8,881 nt of DNA, taken from positions 1 to 8,881 of the forward strand of contig CALMIB010000271.1 of the NCBI GenBank assembly GCA_937863945.1, read 5' to 3'. A program made the position numbers and the translations under genes. Shown piece by piece: positions 1 through 5,718 of the stretch. How positions within the stretch are numbered: the stretch's first letter is position 1; the number at the start of each line of letters is the position of its first letter. Below the pieces are notes generated by a model. The model did not search any database, was not told the origin of the DNA, and was given only the letters and a program-made list of their open reading frames with translations. Source of the stretch: an uncultured Longilinea sp. Its GTDB lineage: Bacteria > Chloroflexota > Anaerolineae > Anaerolineales > Anaerolineaceae.

Positions 1-55
1 ACCCTATATCCCAGATTTCCTCCCCGCTCTAGCGGAGGGGGTCTGAGCAGTTACA
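1..55. repeat. GC-rich imperfect hairpin, possible edge of an inserted repeat
   Basis: A GC-rich near-palindrome lies around 19-41, with CGCT (25-28) facing AGCG (31-34) and C-rich and G-rich outer arms. It sits inside otherwise AT-rich DNA. The flanking glycosyltransferase reading frame stops being family-like just before it and ends inside it, at base 29. This suggests the edge of a small inserted repeat or a rearrangement junction, but the other end lies outside the window and no target duplication can be checked. It could also be a transcription terminator for DNA to the left. Confidence 0.3.
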
Positions 56-310
56 TTTAACGAATAAGGACAACACAATGGAAAAAAACGGAGGATGTAA
101 TCCAACAAAGGATAAATTGCCTGAAGGATAATTGGTTACAAAACCATGTCCAGCAGCGATATTCTGAGCCATATTAAAATAAACAGCGGTATCGCTTCCT
201 CCCCAGGGTTGGATGGCCATACTGTAATTTAAGGCAAAGACCCCGGCCAGACCAATGACCGGGTAAAAAATAAGCGTGGCCCATCTTGAAAAATTCTTTT
301 TATTTTTCAT
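29..310 (-). pseudogene. Truncated N-terminus of a GT-C-like membrane glycosyltransferase
   Basis: The 93-residue frame begins MKNKKNFSRW and has one hydrophobic segment (about residues 11-33). It then reads GGSDTAVYFNMAQNIAAGHGF (37-57) and LHPPFFSIVLSLF (71-83). This is the usual start of GT-C enzymes (ArnT/PMT family): a short cytoplasmic tail, TM1, then a lumenal loop with an acidic residue (here D40), a Y..A.N...G.G pattern and a Pro-Pro before TM2. Such enzymes are normally 450-600 residues with 9-13 membrane spans and use lipid-linked sugars. Here the protein is lost after about residue 83; the last ten residues (KCNCSDPLR) do not fit, and the stop lies in a GC-rich hairpin. A GGAGGG lies 12 nt upstream of the ATG, which is rather far. 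Most likely a remnant cut by insertion or rearrangement. A short real membrane protein is less likely. Confidence 0.55.
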
Positions 311-601
311 TGATGTTGGATGCCCTCCAGGTTCATTTATTTGATCGGCAGATCTAGATAATTGCGTTTAAGTTCACAGACGAAATTTCATTCAACAAGC
401 TGATGCACCGAATCATACCGTTTTATAAACGTCAATTCGGGATATCAATTTTGGAAAAAGAAGGGTCTGTTTCGCTATTGATAAATGCGAGTCTCTTCGG
501 TTGCTGCACCTCATCAGGCTGACATAGCATTTCTCATCCCAAATTCACATTTAAGCATATTTTAACGCATTAAGCTCGATTATAGCAGCCAGCTGCGGCT
601 T
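311..601. other. AT-rich intergenic region without recognisable gene
   Basis: This gap separates the divergent glycosyltransferase remnant and the GT2 gene. It is AT-rich compared with the rest of the window. I found no coding frame of family-like character, RNA gene or strong hairpin. On the minus strand, TTGACG (435-430) and TATGAT (417-412) are separated by only 12 nt, too close for a normal promoter, so the promoter of the remnant gene is not identified. Confidence 0.5.
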
Positions 602-608
602 CGGAAAA

Positions 609-637
609 TTGACGGACGGTTCAATCACCGCTATAAT
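609..637 (+). promoter_or_regulatory. Sigma-70-type promoter of the GT2-methyltransferase pair
   Basis: TTGACG (609-614) and TATAAT (632-637) are separated by exactly 17 nt, five of six and six of six matches to the consensus boxes. Transcription should start near 644, giving a leader of about 58 nt before ATG 702. The TTG of the -35 box is in frame with the downstream gene. It could be mistaken for a start codon, but it lies upstream of the predicted transcript. Confidence 0.8.
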
Positions 638-701
638 GGCATTTCAACGCGCGCACGCCCGCCACTCCCAAAATTGTATTTACAGAAATTCCCGGGGACT
701 G

Positions 702-1691
702 ATGATGGATCCTCAATCCGAAAGACAGATCCAGAGCATTGGAATCGTTGTTCCGTTTTTCAATGAAGAAAAAGTCATCCGGGAATTCTATAAGAATCTT
801 TCCGCTGCGATTTCGAACCTGCCCTATCAATTTTTTTTATACTTCATTGATGACGGTTCGTCCGACCGGACTGCCGCGCTGCTGGAGGAAATTGCCAGGG
901 ATGACGGCCGCGTGACCATCATCGAGTTCAGCCGCAACTTTGGCCACCAGGCCGCCCTCTCGGCGGGGCTGGACGCGGCCCGGGGCGACGCCGTGATTTC
1001 GCTGGACGGCGACGGGCAGCACCCACCCGAACTGATCCCGGAACTAATTCGCCTGTACGTCAACAATGACGAGTACGACATCATCCAGACCAAACGGGAG
1101 CCCGGCAACGAACCGGCCGTCAAGCGCGCCACATCGGGTTTCTTCTATTCGTTGATGAACCACTTCTCCAACGTGAAAATGATCGAGGGAACGGCCGATT
1201 TCCGGCTCATGTCGCGCCGGTCGGTCGATTCCCTCAAGCGGATGCCGGAATACCACCGCTTCCTGCGCGGCATGATCCCCTGGATGGGCTACAAAACCAT
1301 CATCCTGCCCTACCGGCCGTCCGATCGGCTGGGCGGCCAATCGAAGTATTCGCTCGCCAGGATGGTCAAGCTGGCCGCCGACGCCATCTTCTCGTTTTCG
1401 TTGGCGCCGATGCGCATCACCATTATTTTAGGGTTGATTTATCTTGTGCTGGCCCTGGCTGAAATTCTGTACGTGATCAGCTATTTCATCACCAACAAAG
1501 CGGACTTGCTGACGCCGGGCTGGCCTTCGTTGATGTTTGCCTCGCTGCTGGGCAACGCCATCATTTTGATCAGCCTGGGCGTTTTTGGTTATTACATCGG
1601 CTATATCTTCCAGCAAATTAAAAATCGGCCGCTCTACATCATTAAATCCATCAAGTCGCGGTCCCCGGAAAACCCTGAAGCGCAGCCGTGA
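702..1691 (+). CDS. GT2 polyprenyl-phosphate glycosyltransferase (DPM1/GtrB-like)
   Basis: This 329-residue membrane-bound family 2 glycosyltransferase should transfer a sugar from a nucleotide donor to undecaprenyl phosphate on the cytoplasmic face, supplying lipid-linked sugar for surface glycans. The GT-A domain (about 12-230) shows IVVPFFNEE (15-23), DDGSSD (50-55), SRNFGHQAAL (77-86) and the metal-binding DGDGQHPPE (102-110). A GGQSKYSL motif before the membrane part is typical of the GtrB/YfdH/DPM1-like group. Two membrane spans follow (about 239-263 and 274-303), then a short basic tail. Length is normal for the group. I chose ATG 702 (ATG 705 is equally possible) because the longer frame from TTG 609 would begin inside the promoter; GGGG at 694-697 is a modest ribosome site. 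The methyltransferase gene follows after 55 nt. Sugar and acceptor cannot be told from sequence. Confidence 0.9.
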   Translation: MMDPQSERQIQSIGIVVPFFNEEKVIREFYKNLSAAISNLPYQFFLYFIDDGSSDRTAALLEEIARDDGRVTIIEFSRNFGHQAALSAGLDAARGDAVISLDGDGQHPPELIPELIRLYVNNDEYDIIQTKREPGNEPAVKRATSGFFYSLMNHFSNVKMIEGTADFRLMSRRSVDSLKRMPEYHRFLRGMIPWMGYKTIILPYRPSDRLGGQSKYSLARMVKLAADAIFSFSLAPMRITIILGLIYLVLALAEILYVISYFITNKADLLTPGWPSLMFASLLGNAIILISLGVFGYYIGYIFQQIKNRPLYIIKSIKSRSPENPEAQP

Positions 1692-1746
1692 ACGGGCGGC
1701 GGATGGGGCGCGGTTTTATTATTCTTCCTCAAAAGATTGGGTGATC

Positions 1747-2571
1747 ATGGAAACAAGGTGCTCAATTTGCGGTCAGGCCCGGGCATTCGCCTGGCATCCG
1801 GGTTTACTGAAATGCGGAAACTGCGGGTACGTCTGGGCGGATTTGGATTTCTCCTTTGACCAGGCCCGGGAAATCTACGCCAAATCCTACTTCTTCGGGG
1901 ATGAATACATCGATTACCTGGCCGAGAGCGATATCCTGAAATTCGCGTTCCGCAAGTTCGAGCGCAAATTGATCGCGCTGTTCCCCGGGCGGGTTGAAAA
2001 GCCGCGCTTGCTCGAAATCGGCAGCGCGTACGGGTTGTTCCTCGATATCGCCAAAGAGGATTTCGATGCCACCGGCCTGGAAATCAGCGACGACGCGGCA
2101 GCCTTCGCGCGCAAGAACGGCCACAAAATCATCCAGGCCGACCTGTTGAGCCTGGGCACGGCCGAAGAATACGACATCGTGGTTTCGTTCGCCACGTTGG
2201 AACATTTGCTCCACCCGGAAGAAATCATGCGGCAGGTGTACCGGCTGCTCAAACCGGGCGGCTATTGCTACGTGACCACCATCGACATCGAAAGCCCCTT
2301 TGCCAGGCTGTGCGGCCGAAAATGGCGCATGATCCACCCGCCCACGCACGTCAGTTACTTCTCATCCCGCACCCTGACGGCGCTGATGAAAAATGCCGGC
2401 TTTTCCGTCCTGGAATGCGGACCGGTCTGGCAGTACCGCTCGCTCGACGCCGCGCTGCTGCCCAAATATGAAAACTCAATCCTCTACAAGGCGGTCAACC
2501 GCTCGGGCCTGACCAGGGTTCCCATTCCCTTCAATTTTGGCGACATCATCGGCCTGCTGGCTAAAAAATAA
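1747..2571 (+). CDS. Zinc-ribbon class I SAM-dependent methyltransferase
   Basis: A 274-residue protein. It starts with a four-cysteine zinc ribbon (C5-x2-C8 and C23-x2-C26) and continues into a Rossmann methyltransferase domain. Motif I is LLEIGSAYGLFL (88-99), the acidic residue after strand 2 is E112 in TGLEIS, and FATLEHLLHPEEIM (148-161) precedes a LLKPGG post-motif. HPPTHVSYFS is a signature of this group, which is common in polysaccharide gene clusters. The reaction is probably methylation of a sugar or glycan, inferred from the GT2 gene 55 nt upstream, with which it likely shares the 609-637 promoter. ATG 1747 puts the zinc ribbon right at the N-terminus; GTG 1741 is possible, and the ribosome site is weak for both. 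A much longer frame from 1585 would lie inside the GT2 gene and is rejected. No clear terminator follows. Exact substrate unknown. Confidence 0.85.
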   Translation: METRCSICGQARAFAWHPGLLKCGNCGYVWADLDFSFDQAREIYAKSYFFGDEYIDYLAESDILKFAFRKFERKLIALFPGRVEKPRLLEIGSAYGLFLDIAKEDFDATGLEISDDAAAFARKNGHKIIQADLLSLGTAEEYDIVVSFATLEHLLHPEEIMRQVYRLLKPGGYCYVTTIDIESPFARLCGRKWRMIHPPTHVSYFSSRTLTALMKNAGFSVLECGPVWQYRSLDAALLPKYENSILYKAVNRSGLTRVPIPFNFGDIIGLLAKK

Positions 2572-2644
2572 GCGCAGCCGGCGCGCCCTTCCAGCCGGAA
2601 AATCGCTCAAACCGGCAGGCGCATTTTCTGCCCCTCAAAAACGG

Positions 2645-2687
2645 TATAATGAGCAGGCGATTATTCGATCATGAACGGGAGCAGATC
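2645..2687 (+). promoter_or_regulatory. purA -10 box and ribosome binding site
   Basis: A perfect TATAAT (2645-2650) lies 37 nt before the purA start. No good -35 box is present at 15-18 nt (the region around 2621-2629 is only T-rich), so the promoter may be weak or use an activator. GGGAG (2677-2681) lies 6 nt before ATG 2688 and decides the start. The in-frame ATG at 2649 overlaps the -10 box and so cannot be on a transcript made from this promoter. Confidence 0.6.
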
Positions 2688-3980
2688 ATGCCGCTGGATA
2701 TCGTAGTTGGAACGCAATGGGGCGACGAAGGCAAGGGCCGCATCGTCGATTTGCTGGCCCGCCAGGCCGACATCGTGGCGCGCTTCAACGGCGGCGACAA
2801 CGCCGGCCACACCGTGACCGTGGCGGCGCAGACTTTCAAGCTGCACCTGATTCCCTCGGGCGTGGTGCACGCGCACACACGCGGGGTGATGGGCAGCGGC
2901 ATGGTGGTCAACCCGGCCACTTTCTTTGCCGAGCTGGAGGCGCTGCGCGCCGCCGGCGTGGACATCGGCCCCGGGCGGCTGCAAATCTCCTTCGCGGCGC
3001 ACCTGATCACGCCGGCCCACCGTGCGCTCGACCGTGCGCAGGAGCAGGCGCGCGGCAGCGGGCAGATCGGCACCACCGGGCGCGGCATCGGCCCGGCCTA
3101 CACCGACCGCGCCGCCCGCCGCGGGCTGCGCCTGCAGGACGTGCTCGACCGCGCCGCCTTCCGCGAGAAAATGCTGGCGCACATCGCCGCCGCCAACCTG
3201 CAACTGGCCGCGCTGCGCGCCGAGCCGCTGGACGCGCGGGCCGTGGCCGCCGAATATGATGACTTTGCCGCCCGGCTGGCCCCGTACGTTTCGGATACCG
3301 GCCTGCAGGTCTGGCAGGCGCTCAAGCAGGGCCAGGCCGTGCTGGCCGAGGGCGCGCAGGGCACGCTGCTGGACCTCGACGCCGGCACCTACCCCTACGT
3401 CACCAGTTCCTACCCCACCGCAGCCGGCGCGCTGCTGGGGCTGGGCCTGGGCGCCGCGCCCATCCGCCGCGTCATCGGTGTGACCAAAGCCTTCCAGACG
3501 CGCGTCGGCGCGGGGCCCTTCCCCACCGAGGTCTCCGGCCCGGCCGAGTTGCACCTGCGCGGCACCGGCGCCAATCCCTGGGACGAATTCGGCACCACCA
3601 CCGGCCGCCCGCGGCGCGTCGGCTGGCTGGACGGCGTGCTGCTGCGCTATGCCGTGCGCGTGAACGGCCTGACCGAGATCATGATGACCAAGCTGGACGT
3701 GCTCGGCGGGCTGGATGCGATTCGCGTCTGCACGGCCTACCGCGCAGACGGCAAAGAATATGAGCAGCTCCCCCTGGGTCCCGCCGACCTCTCGCCCTTT
3801 GAGCCCATTTACGAAGAGTTGCCCGGCTGGAGCGCCGACCTGCAGGGCGCGCGCCGCTGGGACGACCTGCCCGCCGAGGCGCAGGCCTACATCCGCCGCG
3901 TGGCCGGGATCGCCGGCGCGCCGATCGGGCAGGTTTCGGTCGGCCCGGAGCGCGACCAGGTCGTGGACGTGCCGGGGTGA
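2688..3980 (+). CDS. purA: Adenylosuccinate synthetase
   Basis: This cytoplasmic enzyme joins IMP and aspartate using GTP to make adenylosuccinate, the first committed step from IMP to AMP. The 430 residues match the family over the full length. GTQWGDEGKGR (8-18) carries catalytic D13, and NAGHT (38-42) carries catalytic H41. TTGRGIGPAY (129-138) and EGAQGTLLDLD (221-231) bind IMP. TRVGAGPFPTE (271-281), GTTTGRPRRVGW (302-313) and the guanine-binding TKLD (334-337) complete the set. The usual last residue of GDEGKGK is Arg here, a mild change. The start at ATG 2688 aligns D13 and H41 with E. coli numbering and has a good ribosome site. Base composition is clearly more GC-rich than the two genes upstream. 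The stop overlaps the GTG start of the lipoprotein gene (GTGA), so translation may be coupled. Confidence 0.97.
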   Translation: MPLDIVVGTQWGDEGKGRIVDLLARQADIVARFNGGDNAGHTVTVAAQTFKLHLIPSGVVHAHTRGVMGSGMVVNPATFFAELEALRAAGVDIGPGRLQISFAAHLITPAHRALDRAQEQARGSGQIGTTGRGIGPAYTDRAARRGLRLQDVLDRAAFREKMLAHIAAANLQLAALRAEPLDARAVAAEYDDFAARLAPYVSDTGLQVWQALKQGQAVLAEGAQGTLLDLDAGTYPYVTSSYPTAAGALLGLGLGAAPIRRVIGVTKAFQTRVGAGPFPTEVSGPAELHLRGTGANPWDEFGTTTGRPRRVGWLDGVLLRYAVRVNGLTEIMMTKLDVLGGLDAIRVCTAYRADGKEYEQLPLGPADLSPFEPIYEELPGWSADLQGARRWDDLPAEAQAYIRRVAGIAGAPIGQVSVGPERDQVVDVPG

Positions 3981-4804
3981 GCATGCGCCGCCAACTGGCC
4001 GGTTTGAGCCTCGCGGTGCTGCTGGCGCTCAGCGGCTGCGCCGGTGGGCTGTTTGCCACGCCCGCGCCGCTGCCCACCGAAACGCCCACCATCACGCCCA
4101 CCCTCACCGCCACCATCCAGTGGTTCCCCAACACCGCCACGCCCACGCCACTGCCGCCGCTGGAACTGCAACCCACTCCGGCCATGCGCCCGGGCGTGGG
4201 TGCGCTGCTGCTGGAGGATGATTTTTCCAACGCGGCCGACTGGGCCACCCAGAAGAACGCTGCCGGGTCGGTGGGACTGGGCGCGAACAAACTGAGCATC
4301 GTCGTCAACCAGCCCAACGTGGCCCTCAACAGCCTGCGCACCGCGCCGGACTTTGGCGATTTTTACCTTGAGGTGACGGTCGAACCGTCGCTGTGTGGGC
4401 GCGACGACCGTTTTGGCGTGCTGCTGCGCGCACAAAGCGAGGGCGACTACTACCGCCTGTTCTCCGACTGCGCCGGCAACCTGCGCCTGGAGCGCGTGCT
4501 GGGCGGCACCGCCACGGTGGTGCAAAACTGGACCGCCACCATCCTGATCCGCCCGCCGCTGTCGTTCAAGCTGGGCGTGTGGGCCTACCGGGGCGAGCTG
4601 CGCGTCTTTGTCGAGGACAAGTTCCAGTTCTCGGCCTCCGATCCGATGCTGACCGGCGGGCGGGTGGGCTTTTATGCCCGCGCGGCCAACAACGGCTCGC
4701 TCTCGGTCAGTTTCGCCAATCTGAAGGTCTCCGCGCTCGATCCCGCCGGCATCCTGCCCACCGCCACCATCACCCCGACGGTGACGCGCACGCCGCGGCA
4801 GTGA
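3977..4804 (+). CDS. Lipoprotein with Thr/Pro linkers and a ConA-like beta-sandwich domain
   Basis: A 275-residue predicted lipoprotein. MRRQLAG, a hydrophobic stretch and the lipobox LSGC (18-21) mark C21 as the lipidated residue, so the protein should be anchored outside the membrane. Residues 28-72 form a Thr/Pro-rich linker (TPTITPTLTAT and similar), repeated in short form at the C-terminus (TPTVTRTPRQ). Between lies a beta-rich domain (about 75-255) beginning LLLEDDFSNAADW, with FGVLLRAQ..GDYYRLF and GGRVGFYARA; this resembles the LamG/DUF1080-like concanavalin fold that often binds or acts on glycans. C140 and C165 could form a disulfide. No catalytic set is visible, so binding is the safer guess. 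GTG 3977 overlaps the purA stop; ATG 3983, two codons on, has GGGG (3974-3977) 5 nt upstream and may be the true start. Both keep the signal peptide. No functional link to purA is apparent. Confidence 0.8.
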   Translation: MSMRRQLAGLSLAVLLALSGCAGGLFATPAPLPTETPTITPTLTATIQWFPNTATPTPLPPLELQPTPAMRPGVGALLLEDDFSNAADWATQKNAAGSVGLGANKLSIVVNQPNVALNSLRTAPDFGDFYLEVTVEPSLCGRDDRFGVLLRAQSEGDYYRLFSDCAGNLRLERVLGGTATVVQNWTATILIRPPLSFKLGVWAYRGELRVFVEDKFQFSASDPMLTGGRVGFYARAANNGSLSVSFANLKVSALDPAGILPTATITPTVTRTPRQ

Positions 4805-4819
4805 CAATAAAAACAACCA

Positions 4820-4879
4820 AATCATTTCATTGTCAATGAAATGATTGCCATCAATCATTTCAGTACGAATGAAATGATT
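4820..4879. repeat. Two 27-bp palindromes built from four alternating 10-mers
   Basis: AATCATTTCA occurs at 4820-4829 and 4853-4862, and its exact reverse complement TGAAATGATT at 4837-4846 and 4870-4879. Each pair gives AATCATTTCA-N7-TGAAATGATT, with centres 33 bp apart; in the first copy the symmetry extends to 13-bp arms around one base. The middle pair also forms an 11-bp stem with a CCAT loop (4837-4862), so alternative foldings exist. A one-mismatch half copy, TGAAATTATT (4899-4908), overlaps the HIT stop codon. The array fills the gap between converging genes. T-rich DNA follows on each side (minus strand: 4816-4809; plus strand: 4878-4881), so a weak bidirectional terminator is possible, but the stems are AT-rich. 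A protein-binding array or a repeat element are the alternatives. Confidence 0.85.
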
Positions 4880-4903
4880 TTGTCCTCATCATCTCGGCTG
4901 AAA

Positions 4904-5389
4904 TTATTCTGCCGGGTTGTTTATATAGCCTGCCCGCAGCGCCTCGCGCACCTTCTCACACAACTCCGCGATCTCCTCCATCCCGCCGCGCGGCGCGCCC
5001 GGCCAGTCGTCCACGTTCAGCCCCCAGAACTCGCGCGGGGTATCCGGGTAGCGCGGGATGAGGAACATGTGCAGGTGGTCGATGCTGTGCCCCAGCACGA
5101 AAGAATACACGTGCTCGGCGCTGCAGGCCGCGACCAGCGCGCGCGCCAGTTTCACCGCGGCGCGCCCCAGCGCCGCGCCTTCGGCGTCGGTCAGGTCGCC
5201 CCAGTTGGCGGCATGGCGTTTGGGCTCCAGCAGCAGCATGCCCAGGTAGGCGGCGTCCTTGCCGTCGGGGATGAAGGCATGCCCGGCATAGACCAGTTCG
5301 TCTTCATACACCGCGCCGCCCGGCGATTCGATCTCGCCGCGGTGCTTGCGGCAGATGAAGCAGGTTTGTGGAGTGGCCGGCTGGCTCAT
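4904..5389 (-). CDS. HIT-family (histidine triad) hydrolase-like protein, altered triad
   Basis: A 161-residue HIT protein; relatives hydrolyse or transfer nucleotidyl groups on adenosine-containing substrates. A zinc-type C10-x2-C13 pair opens the protein. MLLLEPKRH (51-59) is the usual strand before the active site, and HSIDHLHMFLIPRYPDTPREFWG (101-123) holds the triad. The triad normally reads H-x-H-x-H; here it is H105-L-H107-M-F109, so the nucleophile position (the middle His) is kept but the third His is Phe. Codon 109 is TTC, two changes from a His codon, so a single read error does not explain it. Activity may be changed. GGGAGG (5400-5395) lies 5 nt before the ATG, a strong ribosome site. 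It follows the DUF493 gene by 32 nt and is last in the ndh operon. Substrate unknown. Confidence 0.85.
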   Translation of the reverse strand: MSQPATPQTCFICRKHRGEIESPGGAVYEDELVYAGHAFIPDGKDAAYLGMLLLEPKRHAANWGDLTDAEGAALGRAAVKLARALVAACSAEHVYSFVLGHSIDHLHMFLIPRYPDTPREFWGLNVDDWPGAPRGGMEEIAELCEKVREALRAGYINNPAE

Positions 5390-5421
5390 GATTGCCTCCC
5401 TCTGGTGCTGAACCGCTCAGA

Positions 5422-5691
5422 TTAAATCAAATAGAGCACCCGCTCGTGGCCCTTCAATTCGGCGTAGATCGCGTCGAGATGCTCGCGGCTTTGCGCGGTG
5501 AATGTGACCGTCACCGAAAGGTAACGGCCGCCATTGCTCAGGCGTTTCTCCAGCGTACCGGCGTCCAGTTCGGGGTCGTGGCGCCGCAGAATCTCGAGCA
5601 CGATATCGGCGAAGTCGTCGGCGTAATGGCCGATGGCCTTGATCGGAAAGGCGCACGGATAAAGGTTGGCTGATTCTTGTTCGTATTCCAA
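5422..5691 (-). CDS. DUF493/YbeD-family small protein
   Basis: An 89-residue protein that matches the DUF493 (E. coli YbeD) family along its length: FPIKAIGHYADDFADIVLEILRRH near the start, a GGRYLSVTVTFTAQ strand (about 54-67), then SREHLDAIYAELKGHERVLYLI to the end. The fold is a ferredoxin-like alpha/beta domain resembling ACT-type regulatory domains. The biochemical role is unknown, so no function is claimed. The start is a TTG (5691-5689), supported by GAGGT (5701-5697) 5 nt upstream and by family alignment from the first residues. It lies 27 nt after the ndh stop and 32 nt before the HIT start, all on the same strand, so it is probably the middle gene of one transcript. Confidence 0.85.
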   Translation of the reverse strand: MEYEQESANLYPCAFPIKAIGHYADDFADIVLEILRRHDPELDAGTLEKRLSNGGRYLSVTVTFTAQSREHLDAIYAELKGHERVLYLI

Positions 5692-5718
5692 AATTTACCT
5701 CATCACTCTGCTGTCATT

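Noticed and set aside
412..435. Minus-strand promoter for the truncated glycosyltransferase
   Set aside because: TTGACG and TATGAT are only 12 nt apart, too close for a standard promoter.
1585..1746. Longer N-terminus for the methyltransferase
   Set aside because: It would start inside the GT2 gene and add 54 residues of unrelated composition before the zinc ribbon.
2572..2640. Terminator after the methyltransferase gene
   Set aside because: Only short 5-bp stems with long loops (for example GGCAG 2614-2618 with CTGCC 2629-2633) and no T-run after them.
2661..3554. Long minus-strand open frame opposite purA
   Set aside because: Shadow frame with biased composition; purA on the plus strand has all family motifs.
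3887..4858. Minus-strand frame covering the lipoprotein and the palindromes
   Set aside because: Antisense shadow rich in Gly/Arg/Gln; the plus strand shows a signal peptide, lipobox and domain.
4820..4879. Possible CRISPR repeats
   Set aside because: Only two 27-bp units, each a palindrome, with a 6-nt gap between them; no spacer-length DNA and no cas genes.
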